A stretch of DNA of 64,000 nt from Clostridium omnivorum (GTDB lineage Bacteria; Bacillota; Clostridia; Clostridiales; Clostridiaceae): NCBI RefSeq assembly GCF_026012015.1, contig NZ_BRXR01000001.1, positions 1,910,001 through 1,974,000 of the forward strand, in the 5' to 3' direction. The position numbers and the translations under genes were made by a program. This document shows, in pieces, positions 36,532-45,638 of the stretch (the stretch's first letter is position 1; the number at the start of each line of letters is the position of its first letter). The notes below the pieces were generated by a model, which worked only from the letters and a program-made list of their open reading frames with translations, was not told the DNA's origin and ran no database searches.

Positions 36532-37253
36532 ACTTTTATCTTCTCCTTGTTTTTAGCATTATAGAATATACACTTTGTCTTATTGCACTGTGCATTAAAA
36601 TCACTAAACTGGCACATTATTTTATCGCTCATTTCCATTTTTACTCTTAAATTTTTATCAGTAAATTTCACTGCTTCTTCTACAACTAAATATGAATGTC
36701 TCTTACAGCATCTCGGTCCTCCGTTTATAGCCACAGATTTAAGACTATTAGAAGTCATAAGATTTGTAAGGCTCCATTCTTCCTCGGAGGATATATTCGC
36801 ACCTGTAACTACACTTATGTATATTCCAGTACCTACAGCAGCGCCACAAACCCCGTAAAAGCCACATTGTCCTTCTATGGCACTTCCATATCTCTTCTCA
36901 GCTTCCATTAAGGCAGGTACCTTTTTGTCAAATTCACCAATAGTATTATAGTAAGCTGATATTAAAGCTGCTGATACCAAAAAGTGATGTTCAAGCCCAT
37001 GAATGTTTATAGCTGGGTGTCGCATTAATAAATTCATTATATCAATTGGGTTCTCTGATTTAGTATTTGCACAATAGTCTTTAATTATATCTCTGGTTGA
37101 TTTTAATTTACAGCTTTCACAAATATAATGACATTGAGTACACTTTTCCTTAGCTAAAACTTTCTTGTTACAATAATGACAATTTAATAGTTCTTCATCA
37201 CTATTATTAACTAATTCTTCATCACAAAATATACATTTATTACTTTGCTCCAT
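36528..37253 (-). CDS. DUF5714 cysteine-rich protein
   Basis: 241 residues. The N-terminus carries several zinc-type pairs (CIFC, CHYC, CTQC, CESC) at residues 8-45. The DUF5714 part follows, with HPAINIHGLEHHFLVSAAL and GQCGFYGVCGAAVGTGIYIS, and a cysteine-rich end (RCCKRHSY, CNKTKC). Function unknown; homologues I recall sit next to methyltransferase or radical-SAM genes rather than ion exchangers, so this pairing is unusual. It is translationally coupled to the exchanger. Confidence 0.85.
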   Translation of the reverse strand: MEQSNKCIFCDEELVNNSDEELLNCHYCNKKVLAKEKCTQCHYICESCKLKSTRDIIKDYCANTKSENPIDIMNLLMRHPAINIHGLEHHFLVSAALISAYYNTIGEFDKKVPALMEAEKRYGSAIEGQCGFYGVCGAAVGTGIYISVVTGANISSEEEWSLTNLMTSNSLKSVAINGGPRCCKRHSYLVVEEAVKFTDKNLRVKMEMSDKIMCQFSDFNAQCNKTKCIFYNAKNKEKIKV

Positions 37254-37442
37254 AGTTTTTCCCTCTTTATTAATAAGATTTATTGTGTTGTAATCTTTTA
37301 CATTGCTTCATATAATACCATATTTTCTGTTAATTATTAAACAATCTATATAATTCTTTTTTTTTCTTGAAAATCCTTCTATTCTATAAACATTTTTATA
37401 CAATTATTTATAAATGTTTATTAATAGTTATCCATTAATAGT

Positions 37443-37479
37443 AATAAAAAATTCCCTAAGCATCTAACTTAAGGAATTG
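37443..37479 (-). terminator. Terminator of the nucleotidyltransferase gene
   Basis: Stem AATTCC(C)TAAG/CTTAAGGAATT, then TTTTTTATT on the minus strand. Confidence 0.75.
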
Positions 37480-37508
37480 TCCTAAATTTTCTACTGCCCT
37501 ACTAATTT

Positions 37509-38375
37509 TTATAATTGAAGCTTATATATATTGTTTGCAATTTTACCTACAGTTTGGTCTAATTCTAGCTGTTCAGGTATCAAAAGCAGAGTATCATTAA
37601 TTAGATTAAAGCATTCTTGTAAACTCAATTCTGCATTATTCATGCCAAGTATTTCATTTATTCTATCGTTTAGCCTTGGCGGCTTTATAGCTAAATTATC
37701 AAAGGTATATCTCGTCCATTTCCAATCCGCTTCCCACTGCTTATTTAAAGCAAATAGGATTCTTATAATTCTTTGAATATCAAATACCATTGTCTGTACT
37801 AAAGGTATTCTATCATCTCGTCTAGCTAATGACTTTCTTACCTTTAGTGCCAATTCTACAGTCCAAGGTTCTATGGTATTCAATATTATTTTCTGTTCCA
37901 AGCCCTCTGGATAAATGTCCATTTTTTTCTTTATCTCTGTTATAATCCCTTTATCCTTTAGAGTTTTAGCATCTTTTAATGAAGAAGCTAATAAAAGTCT
38001 ATCATGAGTGCAGTATTTAAGCTTTAAAATATCATTTATATTGCTTTCCATAGCACTATAGGTTTGCCAGCCAGCTTCCACAAAGTAGCCCTGATAATTA
38101 AAAATTACCCATTCTGAACCATCTATTATTGGTGCTCCATAGGACCTTATTTCGGTTCCACCTATGCTTCTAATCCAAGCAATTCTTTCTTCCTCAGGCA
38201 GCATCTTGTCCACTAAAAATTCTATCTCAATATCAGAATTTTCATCTGCATAACCTCTTGAAACAGACCCAGTAATAATAATCTCTTTACCTAATTCCAT
38301 TGGACACTTTTTTGAGATTTCCTCACTAATAAGTCTCCTATTTTTACATTCTATATTATTTTTTAAATTTTCCAT
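37509..38375 (-). CDS. Nucleotidyltransferase-fold protein
   Basis: 288 residues. The active site pattern GSVSRGYADENSDIEIEF (GS-x-x-x-G, then D-x-E) is that of DNA polymerase beta-like nucleotidyltransferases such as aminoglycoside adenylyltransferases and MNT toxins/antitoxins. The C-terminal half is helical. It is too distant from known resistance enzymes to call one. Single gene with its own terminator. Confidence 0.8.
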   Translation of the reverse strand: MENLKNNIECKNRRLISEEISKKCPMELGKEIIITGSVSRGYADENSDIEIEFLVDKMLPEEERIAWIRSIGGTEIRSYGAPIIDGSEWVIFNYQGYFVEAGWQTYSAMESNINDILKLKYCTHDRLLLASSLKDAKTLKDKGIITEIKKKMDIYPEGLEQKIILNTIEPWTVELALKVRKSLARRDDRIPLVQTMVFDIQRIIRILFALNKQWEADWKWTRYTFDNLAIKPPRLNDRINEILGMNNAELSLQECFNLINDTLLLIPEQLELDQTVGKIANNIYKLQL

Positions 38376-38441
38376 TTACCGTCAACCTCTCACTTTGAAA
38401 ATGATGTAAATATATTATACCATATTTTTACAAATAGTCAA

Positions 38442-38473
38442 AAACAAAGGTTCGTTTTTAAAAATACCTTTGC
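38442..38473 (-). terminator. Possible terminator of the DUF1904 gene
   Basis: Stem AAAGGT/ACCTTT around an A/T-rich loop, then TTGTTTTTG on the minus strand; about 80 bases after the stop codon. Confidence 0.5.
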
Positions 38474-38553
38474 TTTTATTCATCTACATATATTGTTTAT
38501 TTATATTCATCCTTATTTGAAATTATGTTAGAAGTTGCCTTTTATCCTTTACT

Positions 38554-38880
38554 CTAAAAATGTTCCCCATTTTCATAGTAATTATTTTCTTGAAGTAATG
38601 TGAATATAACATCTACAGGGTCATAACCTGCTTTATTTGCAAATTTAGTTATTATCTTTGCAGCTTGATCCTGAATCTCCTGTGGTCTCTCAAACCAAGC
38701 AACCTGTACCATGGGATATCCACTTACATATTCACCATCACATACATATAGTGATTGCGCAATCTCTATATTAAAGTAATCCCTTGGACATTGAAGTAAA
38801 TCCTGAAGTTCATCTACTAGTTCTTTGCTTACTTCTTTTATTTTTTCCGAATTCATCGCCTTAAACTTTAATGATGGCAT
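38554..38880 (-). CDS. DUF1904 protein (tautomerase-like fold)
   Basis: 108 residues from the ATG at 38880 (GGAGAG site seven bases upstream). The N-terminus MPSLKFKAMNSEKIKEVSKE begins with Met-Pro as in 4-oxalocrotonate tautomerase relatives, and the segment YPMVQVAWFERPQEIQDQAA matches DUF1904. No enzyme activity is established for the family. Single gene. Confidence 0.85.
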   Translation of the reverse strand: MPSLKFKAMNSEKIKEVSKELVDELQDLLQCPRDYFNIEIAQSLYVCDGEYVSGYPMVQVAWFERPQEIQDQAAKIITKFANKAGYDPVDVIFTLLQENNYYENGEHF

Positions 38881-38968
38881 ATTATCACTCTCCAAATCTT
38901 TATATATAAGTAGATTATTACTAAAATTATTACTTTTATTCTTTATATAACAATTCTCCTATTTATTA

Positions 38969-38999
38969 AAAAAAACTAGATTCATATCTAGTTTTTTAA
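38969..38999 (-). terminator. Terminator of deoD
   Basis: Ten-base stem AAAAACTAGA/TCTAGTTTTT with eight T following on the minus strand. Confidence 0.88.
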
Positions 39000-39004
39000 T
39001 AAAA

Positions 39005-39715
39005 TTATTCGGCTAATTCTAAAGCAATTTCCATCATTTGAGTAAATGTGGTTTGTCTTTCTTCAGCGCTAGTTAGTTCGTGAGTTACTAATGAATCAGA
39101 TATAGTTAAAATGCATAGTGCATTTGCTCCAGCTCTGTTAGCATTCATATATAGTGCTGCAGCCTCCATCTCAATTGCCAATACACCCATCTTAGCCCAC
39201 TTTTTCCACGCATCAGGATTATCATCATAGAAAACGTCTGAGGAAAGTACATTTCCTACAGTAACATTGATTCCTTTTTCTTTAGCTACATCTGTAGCCT
39301 TTTTTAATAACTTCCAGGATGCATTAGGAGCATAAGTTCCAGGCAAATCATATTGTCTTGCAAAGTTAGAATTTGTAGAAGCTGACATTCCAATAACTAT
39401 GTCTCTAACCTTAACATCTTCTTGTATTGATCCAGCTGAACCTATACGAATTAAATTTTTAACTCCATAAAAATGGATTAATTCATAAGAATATATTCCT
39501 ATTGATGGCATTCCCATTCCAGTTCCCATAACAGATATTTTCTTACCTTTATATGTGCCTGTATATCCAAACATATTTCTTACTGTATTAAATTGTACTG
39601 GATTTTCTAAAAAAGTTTCTGCAATAAACTTAGCTCTTAGAGGATCACCTGGTAAAAGCACTGTTTCCGCAATAATTCCTTGTTCACTTACTCCAATATG
39701 TGGTGTAGGTATCAT
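39005..39715 (-). CDS. deoD: Purine-nucleoside phosphorylase, DeoD type
   Basis: 236 residues from the ATG at 39715 (GGAGAG site), which restores the family's usual start [20 protein letters not shown]. The phosphate and ribose sites [23 protein letters not shown] and RIGSAGSIQ, and the base site Asp in [10 protein letters not shown] are present. It splits purine nucleosides with phosphate for base salvage. It works as a hexamer in the cytoplasm. Single-gene unit. Confidence 0.96.
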   Translation of the reverse strand: MIPTPHIGVSEQGIIAETVLLPGDPLRAKFIAETFLENPVQFNTVRNMFGYTGTYKGKKISVMGTGMGMPSIGIYSYELIHFYGVKNLIRIGSAGSIQEDVKVRDIVIGMSASTNSNFARQYDLPGTYAPNASWKLLKKATDVAKEKGINVTVGNVLSSDVFYDDNPDAWKKWAKMGVLAIEMEAAALYMNANRAGANALCILTISDSLVTHELTSAEERQTTFTQMMEIALELAE

Positions 39716-39875
39716 TATTATCACTCTCCATTGAAAAGGTTTATATATCAATTATAAGGAAGTTAATCCTTTTATACAATATAAATTTTTCCATTAGTTA
39801 TGTTCTTTATTCATATTGCAACTTTTTATAAGTACTTACATATTCTAATAAGTAGTACACAAGGAGGCCTATATA

Positions 39876-40613
39876 ATGAATTGTCCCTATTACATCTACA
39901 ATGTATATTGTCCATTTAGCCCCGGAAGACACCATTCAAGTCACAAACTTGCTATTAACAAAAATGTAAAAGCTGCAGATCCTTTAGCCGTCAGTTCAAC
40001 ACCAATGTCAAAAGATACTGATAAAATTCGTGAATATCTTCAAATACCTACCTTCACTGGAGAGGTTAACCCCGGAATTCTTTCTCATATCAATGAAAAT
40101 ATAAAAAATGATATCCTGGAATTTAAAAGCCAGATGGAAGATGCCGCTAATGACTCTGCAAAAGAAATGAAAAGCCAAGGTAAACACTTCATCCCCTATG
40201 AAATCTCAAATAGCTATTTAGTAACATATAACAAAGACAATATATTAAGCGTATCCCTTATATATCATGAATATATAAATGGAAGGAGCAGCTATGTTAG
40301 AACCTCATACAATTACAATCTTGACACTGGTGAATCCATGCCGCTGAGAAGCCTATTTAAGCCAGGTGTCAACTATATTGATATATTAAACCGTAAGGTA
40401 CGAGCAATACTTCAAAAAAATAGTCAATTATATCCTCCAGATGCACTTCAAAGATTTAAAGGTATAGCAGAAGATCATCCTTATTACTTGGATAACAACA
40501 ATCTTAATTTATTCTTTGGTTTCAATGAAATTGCCCCGCTTTCTGGAGAAATACCAATAATAAAAATACCCCTATCAGAACTTAGCGGTATTTTAAAACC
40601 ACAATTTATTTAA
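39876..40613 (+). CDS. DUF3298/DUF4163 domain protein without signal peptide
   Basis: 245 residues. Residues about 60-145 (DUF4163-like) and 155-240 (DUF3298, with NLDTGESMPLRSLFKPG and FGFNEIAPLSGEIPIIKIPL) are normally found in secreted or lipid-anchored proteins such as RsiV-type anti-sigma factors. Here the N-terminus is MNCPYYIYNVYCPFSPGR, with no hydrophobic signal, so the place in the cell is unclear. GGAGG-type site upstream. Single-gene unit. Confidence 0.82.
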   Translation: MNCPYYIYNVYCPFSPGRHHSSHKLAINKNVKAADPLAVSSTPMSKDTDKIREYLQIPTFTGEVNPGILSHINENIKNDILEFKSQMEDAANDSAKEMKSQGKHFIPYEISNSYLVTYNKDNILSVSLIYHEYINGRSSYVRTSYNYNLDTGESMPLRSLFKPGVNYIDILNRKVRAILQKNSQLYPPDALQRFKGIAEDHPYYLDNNNLNLFFGFNEIAPLSGEIPIIKIPLSELSGILKPQFI

Positions 40614-40617
40614 CATT

Positions 40618-40652
40618 TAAATTCACCATGAATCTCATGGTGAATTTTTTAA
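40618..40652 (+). terminator. Terminator after the DUF3298 gene
   Basis: Thirteen-base stem AAATTCACCATGA and complement, followed by six T. Confidence 0.9.
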
Positions 40653-40818
40653 CTTTAAAGGATATTCTCTCTATATAAGCTCATTACAAAATTAAAATAA
40701 TCAATATAAAAATTAAATATATTAATTTAAATATTGATTTTTATTAAAATATTTAAAAATAGTATTGATTTTTATATTTAAGGGTACTATAATACAATTA
40801 TGGAAGGTGATAAAAAAC

Positions 40819-41184
40819 ATGGCTTATAAAATTTTAACCAATTGTCCTGTATGTAATTCAAAACTAACAGTAACAAAATTAAAATGCCGTAAATGCAACA
40901 CGGTTATAGAGAATGATTTTGAACTGTCTAAATTCTCATACCTCAGTTCTGAACAGCTAAATTTCATTGAGGTTTTCATGAAGTGCCGAGGTAACATTAA
41001 AGACGTAGAAAGAGAACTTGGAATATCCTATCCAACAGTACGTGGTAAGCTTGAAGAAGTTATTTCTTCCCTAGGCTACACACCTGCAAAGATAAAAGAG
41101 GATAATAATAATTCAGACATTATAAGTAAGCTGGAAAAAGGCGAAATTACTGCTGAACAAGCAATAAACCTTTTAAAAAAATAA
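40819..41184 (+). CDS. DUF2089 zinc-finger regulator
   Basis: 121 residues from the ATG at 40819 (GGAAGGTGAT upstream). It has two CxxC pairs (CPVC, CRKC) at the N-terminus, a helix-turn-helix-like part (GNIKDVERELGISYPTVRGK) and a C-terminal helical hairpin, KLEKGEITAEQAINLLKK. DUF2089 proteins are thought to be transcription factors of the YvlB-type membrane stress genes; this is family knowledge, not shown here. It heads a three-gene unit. Confidence 0.87.
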   Translation: MAYKILTNCPVCNSKLTVTKLKCRKCNTVIENDFELSKFSYLSSEQLNFIEVFMKCRGNIKDVERELGISYPTVRGKLEEVISSLGYTPAKIKEDNNNSDIISKLEKGEITAEQAINLLKK

Positions 41185-41218
41185 ATATAAAACAATTAAA
41201 TGATAGGAGGGTTTTTTA

Positions 41219-41593
41219 ATGAATGAAGAAACTATGAAAGTATTAAAAATGCTTGAGGAAGGAAAAATTGACTCTGAAAAGGCTGGAGAGCTTATTGATG
41301 CACTAGCTCCATCTAAGAATTTAGTACCAGTTTCACCAACAATTAATATCGACAAAATGCTAAAGATAAGGGTAAATTCTCACAAAGGTGATAATGTTAA
41401 TATAAATGTACCTGTAAAATTCATAAACACTTTAGGAACTGCAATTAAAAAAATACCAAAGGTTGAAGGTGTCGAAGGACTAGAGGAAATTGATATTCAA
41501 GCTATTCTTCAAGCTGTAAGTGAAGGCTTAGACGGAAAAATAGTAGATGTTCAAAGTGAACAGGGAGACATTGTAGAGATTATTGTTGAATAA
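41219..41593 (+). CDS. SHOCT-like/YvlB-type small protein
   Basis: 124 residues. The N-terminus (MKVLKMLEEGKIDSEKAGEL) is a SHOCT-like helical hairpin, almost the same motif as the end of the DUF2089 protein upstream. The remainder is beta-rich and ends in an acidic strand pair (VSEGLDGKIVDVQSEQGD). Resembles the N-terminal part of YvlB. AGGAGGG site. Second gene of the unit. Confidence 0.75.
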   Translation: MNEETMKVLKMLEEGKIDSEKAGELIDALAPSKNLVPVSPTINIDKMLKIRVNSHKGDNVNINVPVKFINTLGTAIKKIPKVEGVEGLEEIDIQAILQAVSEGLDGKIVDVQSEQGDIVEIIVE

Positions 41594-41613
41594 TCTTAAC
41601 TTTGGAGGCTAGA

Positions 41614-41874
41614 ATGAAGATTTATATTAAACAAAGCAATGGAAGAACCTTTCATATTCCTGTTCCATTATCTATTGCAGGCTTTGGCTGTAATTTAGCC
41701 GATTTTATTATTAGGGTATCCAAAAAATACATGTCAGAGCAGGAACAAGAGTATATGGACTGTATTGATTTTAAAAAACTCAGCTTAAGCCTTAAAGAAT
41801 TAAAAGGTTATCATGGGCTTAAGCTGGTAGATGTTAAAACTTTGAACGGAGAAGAAGTTGTTATTACACTTTAG
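41614..41874 (+). CDS. Small protein of the DUF2089/YvlB unit
   Basis: 86 residues from the ATG at 41614; the TTGGAGG upstream is its ribosome site and not coding. Beta-rich ends with a helical middle (ADFIIRVSKKYMSEQEQEYM). Its last strand (LKLVDVKTLNGEEVVITL) echoes that of the protein before it. No family recognised. It lies 20 bases after the previous gene, so the three are one operon. Confidence 0.72.
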   Translation: MKIYIKQSNGRTFHIPVPLSIAGFGCNLADFIIRVSKKYMSEQEQEYMDCIDFKKLSLSLKELKGYHGLKLVDVKTLNGEEVVITL

Positions 41875-41926
41875 AAGGCTGAGCAAGTGTGGTTAACCCA
41901 AATTACTATAAATTCAATTTTTGAAA

Positions 41927-43288
41927 TTATAGCTGAATTTGCATTAACTCCACTTGCTTATTACTATTTAAAATTAATACACAAGGATACGCATAGGAAT
42001 AAAGTGTTCCACCACTTCCAAGGTCAACTTTATAAAAGCTTATATTATCAATAAGAGTAGTTTGCATACTACCCAAAGATACCCCCAATTCTTCAACAAA
42101 GCTGTTAGGTATATAAAATCCCTTTACCTTATTATTCTTCTTTTCTATGATACATCCTTCGTTTATTTGACTAAAAAGTTTCCCCTCTTCATCTTCATTA
42201 TAAAGCACAGGATCCTTTAAATATATTGTTACAATTCTACCCTCTTTTTTGTAGTAAATATTATTTATCTTTTTCATAAACTTCTTCTTAAAAATCTTTT
42301 CTATTTTAAAAGTGTGATTTTGAACGGCACCCATAAAGAAACAAATAACAGCAATAATAATTATATATCCCTGATCAGCTGTATTTGCTAATAAATCTTT
42401 AAAATACTCATCAACAACATACTTAAAGGTACCTAAATTCAAAGGTATTTTAGTACTTAAAAATATTGCAGTAATTACTGCAGCAAACACTTGTATTACA
42501 CACACAATTCCAATAATAATTCTAAGAAGAATATTAATTTTCTCCTCTTTATAATTCTTTAGATAAGTATATACAATAGCTATTGTTCCGATGATGGGTA
42601 TTATCACTATATTGCACTTAAAAAAATAAATAGATAACCCATAACCTATTCCTATAAGTATAGACAGTAATATGGATTTAATCAGTGCAATAGGATAGCT
42701 ATTAGTTCCATCTTCTTCATCCTTAACCTGGTAGCTATCAACGTTATCTTCTACATTTAAACTAGCATCTTTATTTACTTCTACTAACTTATCAACTATA
42801 GTTGTATATAGCTGCTCAAAATTAGTATTTGGAAATAGCATAAATGAAATTGCTATTGAGTATTTTCCACCAAATAAATCACTTAATAATGTTTTAAAGG
42901 AGTCCTTTCTTTTTCTCATCTTTTCTTTAAGTACTATTCCCAGCATGGTATTGTGACTTTGTGTGTATACTTGAATATCATATATTTCGATCCATTTTGC
43001 TTTTTTTGTTCCAAATACAGTTTTATACTTAATATGCTCCTCTGTTAACTCAAGGTATTGTTTTTTTAGCACTCCCGAGTAAAACCATATATATCCCAAA
43101 AAAAGTCCAAAAAAACCACAGATTAATTTATATACTATCACTAATTTGTTATCTTCTATTGGTATAAAAGCAATTCCTATAAACACAACTGCCATTAATG
43201 CATATAAGAGATGTCTGTACCATTTCAGTGACGAATTCACCTTATACGGAAGCGAATATTTATTAATTTCTTTAACATTTTCCCCCAC
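41927..43288 (-). CDS. Polytopic membrane protein with PH-like segment
   Basis: 453 residues. Two membrane segments at about 27-70 are followed by a PH-like stretch (YLELTEEHIKYKTVFGTKKA), an acidic linker, four or five further membrane segments (about 205-325) and a cytoplasmic C-terminal domain of 120 residues. I do not recognise the family. It is the first gene in a long minus-strand series but separated by about 60 bp from the acetyltransferase gene. Confidence 0.72.
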   Translation of the reverse strand: MGENVKEINKYSLPYKVNSSLKWYRHLLYALMAVVFIGIAFIPIEDNKLVIVYKLICGFFGLFLGYIWFYSGVLKKQYLELTEEHIKYKTVFGTKKAKWIEIYDIQVYTQSHNTMLGIVLKEKMRKRKDSFKTLLSDLFGGKYSIAISFMLFPNTNFEQLYTTIVDKLVEVNKDASLNVEDNVDSYQVKDEEDGTNSYPIALIKSILLSILIGIGYGLSIYFFKCNIVIIPIIGTIAIVYTYLKNYKEEKINILLRIIIGIVCVIQVFAAVITAIFLSTKIPLNLGTFKYVVDEYFKDLLANTADQGYIIIIAVICFFMGAVQNHTFKIEKIFKKKFMKKINNIYYKKEGRIVTIYLKDPVLYNEDEEGKLFSQINEGCIIEKKNNKVKGFYIPNSFVEELGVSLGSMQTTLIDNISFYKVDLGSGGTLYSYAYPCVLILNSNKQVELMQIQL

Positions 43289-43349
43289 TATAATTCCCCC
43301 TAAAACTTGAACGTCAATTTAATTTCTATATTCATAATAAACTTATTTT

Positions 43350-43829
43350 CTACTTATTACCAAAGCCAAGCTTTCTATATAGATTTAAAGCTGGAATATT
43401 ATCAGAGTGTGCATCAATAATTACATCTTCATAGTCTAACTCAGATAGATCATTTAAACCTCTACATAATAGTGCCTGTCCAACACCTTTTCCCCTATAC
43501 TCCTCAGATACACCAAGTGTATATATATGAAATGTGTTCTTGTTAAGCTCAGGCAATGCAATTAGTATTCCTATCACTTTTTCATTATCAATTGCTGTTA
43601 TTATGTATCTTCTTGAAAAATCACCTAACCTGTTTAGTGTTAAATTTTCTATGTATTTATTCGGAAGTACATCCTTTAAATCAGGATCTAGTGAATTATT
43701 CATAGTATCAACTAATACATCATATAAAAATTCCTTGAGCTGAACCATATCCTCTGGTATTTTTTCGATATGCCATGAACCATCTTCTAGAGCTACTCTG
43801 CTAAGCTCCCTATGTAATTGATATTTCAT
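43350..43829 (-). CDS. GNAT acetyltransferase
   Basis: 159 residues. The acetyl-CoA loop is EEYRGKGVGQALL (R/Q-x-x-G-x-G/A form), followed by AHSDNIPALNLYRKLGF typical for GNAT enzymes. The first 60 residues are less conserved. Substrate unknown. It follows the HAD gene by 24 bases, suggesting a shared transcript. Confidence 0.9.
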   Translation of the reverse strand: MKYQLHRELSRVALEDGSWHIEKIPEDMVQLKEFLYDVLVDTMNNSLDPDLKDVLPNKYIENLTLNRLGDFSRRYIITAIDNEKVIGILIALPELNKNTFHIYTLGVSEEYRGKGVGQALLCRGLNDLSELDYEDVIIDAHSDNIPALNLYRKLGFGNK

Positions 43830-43853
43830 AATTTAATCCCCCAAACTCTATTC

Positions 43854-44516
43854 TCAAATATCACTTAACAAATCGAATAAAGCCTTTAAATCATCTTTTT
43901 TTCTATCAAGGTAGAATCCCTTCATGCCTAAGTCTTCAGCTGCTTGCACATTTTCAAGCTTATCATCAATAAAGATACATTCCTCAAAATTGCAGTCTAA
44001 TCTTTCTACACCCTTAATAAAGATATCCTTATTAGGTTTTTCTACACCCTCATAAGCTGATATGACTATATTTTTAAAGTATTTTCTAATACCTAGAGCA
44101 TCAAAAGACCAATCTAAGCTTGGCAGAGCATTTGATATTACCCCAAGGCTATAATCCTTCTTCAAGACTTCAAGTACTTCTATAGTTTCTGGAAATAGCT
44201 TGTATTCATTTGTATCAAAGGTGAGCATAAAAAGCTTGTCTCCAAGATAGTCACTTTCTGGATCTACAGCCTCTGCTATAGCGTTATAGTGGTCCTCAAG
44301 CCATTGCCTTTCATCTTTCCAATTATACATCCAAGGATGTTTCATAAAGTACTCTTCATCAAAGGCTTCTCCTATACTAAGTGCCTTTTCTATTCTCTCT
44401 TCTTCATATCCCATTGATAATAGTAAATTCCTAGCTATTTCGTTTCTCCTTCGCCTTATATATAAAAGTACTCCGCCAGCATCAAATATAATGGTTGTAA
44501 TTCTACAGCTCTTCAT
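43854..44516 (-). CDS. HAD hydrolase, YjjG/haloacid-dehalogenase type
   Basis: 220 residues. Motif I is FDAGGVL (the second acidic residue is replaced by glycine, as in epoxide-hydrolase-like HADs), motif II SNALPS, the lysine is in EKPNKDIF, and motif IV is FIDDKLENV. Probably a phosphatase of small metabolites. Its start overlaps the DUF1648 gene by four bases. Confidence 0.88.
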   Translation of the reverse strand: MKSCRITTIIFDAGGVLLYIRRRRNEIARNLLLSMGYEEERIEKALSIGEAFDEEYFMKHPWMYNWKDERQWLEDHYNAIAEAVDPESDYLGDKLFMLTFDTNEYKLFPETIEVLEVLKKDYSLGVISNALPSLDWSFDALGIRKYFKNIVISAYEGVEKPNKDIFIKGVERLDCNFEECIFIDDKLENVQAAEDLGMKGFYLDRKKDDLKALFDLLSDI

Positions 44517-45031
44517 ATTTTCTCCTTTTTGTTTATTTTTAAAGATTTATTGATATAAACTCCTATTGTACCAAATATAATGATCAAAAAGACAGGCAAA
44601 AATCCTATTCCGAGCCCTGTGGCTTTTCCTAGTGCAACCATAACTGTTTTGCCTTCTATATAAGTAAAGCAGCATACAATCTCCGCCTTCATAATTATCA
44701 TCATAATTCTAGCAGCATGATACTGTGCTTTTGCATTTTCCTCATTTATCTCCACTGCATAATTAAAAGTATGAGGAAATCTGCTTAAAACTGTAAGTAG
44801 AACATATAATGATAGCATTACTATTGGAATAAAGAATAAAAAACTCTTCCCTGAATATCCATCTGGGACTCCTGCTGCTCCATAATGTCTTGGAATTGTA
44901 TCTGGTAAAACACTATAGTATCTTAAAATAATGTATACATTTAGCGCAATTCCGATAAGTGAAATTACTTCAAATGCTTTTTCTAATTTGGAATAAGCTA
45001 TTTTTATTACTGGCTTTTTTTCATCACTCAT
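44513..45031 (-). CDS. DUF1648 membrane protein
   Basis: 172 residues with about four membrane segments. The DUF1648 core is clear (LPDTIPRHYGAAGVPDGYSG), located after the first segment. In B. subtilis the domain occurs in SdpI, an immunity protein against the toxin SdpC, but the SdpI part is not evident here. Coupled to the HAD gene downstream. Confidence 0.87.
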   Translation of the reverse strand: MSDEKKPVIKIAYSKLEKAFEVISLIGIALNVYIILRYYSVLPDTIPRHYGAAGVPDGYSGKSFLFFIPIVMLSLYVLLTVLSRFPHTFNYAVEINEENAKAQYHAARIMMIIMKAEIVCCFTYIEGKTVMVALGKATGLGIGFLPVFLIIIFGTIGVYINKSLKINKKEKI

Positions 45032-45045
45032 GATTTTCTCTCTTT

Positions 45046-45597
45046 CTATATCCCTTTCTTCTCTAAATTAAGCATATATTCTAGTCCTTGTTCACTGCTT
45101 TTCATTACTTCTTGCTTGTTGCTTTTTATATATTGGATAACTTTTTCTGCCTCTTCATAGGCTAGTTTAAACTGCTCTTTAGTTATCTCCCCCTGCTTTA
45201 GTGCATCCTCTAATTCATCTTCATCCAACAGCAGTATTTCTCCTGAATAGGCAAGTACCACATCTAAATATAAATCATCATAATAAGGCATTCCAGAACT
45301 ATCCACTTTGTTTCCAAGACATATATCAACATATATTTCGATAAGTTCCTGTTTTTCATTAAACATAGAAGTTACTGCATAATAGCTATGCTCTGGAAAA
45401 TACTGCATCCAAATAAAACCCTCATTGGCTAAGCATAAGTCCTTTCCTACCACTTCAATTACTAAAGGTTCACTAACCCTATCTATATGTATGATTGAAA
45501 GCTTCCCTCTGAAGCCATGCTGATCTATACTAGCTAGGTAAAATCTTTTTTCTAATATTCTCCTCCAATTAGCTCTATCCGCATATGTTCTCTTCAT
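45046..45597 (-). CDS. DUF402 protein (nucleotide phosphatase-like)
   Basis: 183 residues from the ATG at 45597 (AGGAGGT site). The DUF402 core (YFPEHSYYAVTSMFN, then YVDICLGN and YYDDLYLDVVL) has the acidic metal-binding residues of the family, which includes nucleoside tri- and diphosphatases (Ntdp). The C-terminal helix is extended. Precise substrate open. It lies 14 bases before the DUF1648 gene. Confidence 0.87.
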   Translation of the reverse strand: MKRTYADRANWRRILEKRFYLASIDQHGFRGKLSIIHIDRVSEPLVIEVVGKDLCLANEGFIWMQYFPEHSYYAVTSMFNEKQELIEIYVDICLGNKVDSSGMPYYDDLYLDVVLAYSGEILLLDEDELEDALKQGEITKEQFKLAYEEAEKVIQYIKSNKQEVMKSSEQGLEYMLNLEKKGI

Positions 45598-45638
45598 TTT
45601 TACCTCCTTCATGCATGTGGTATTTTAAATGATTTCTT

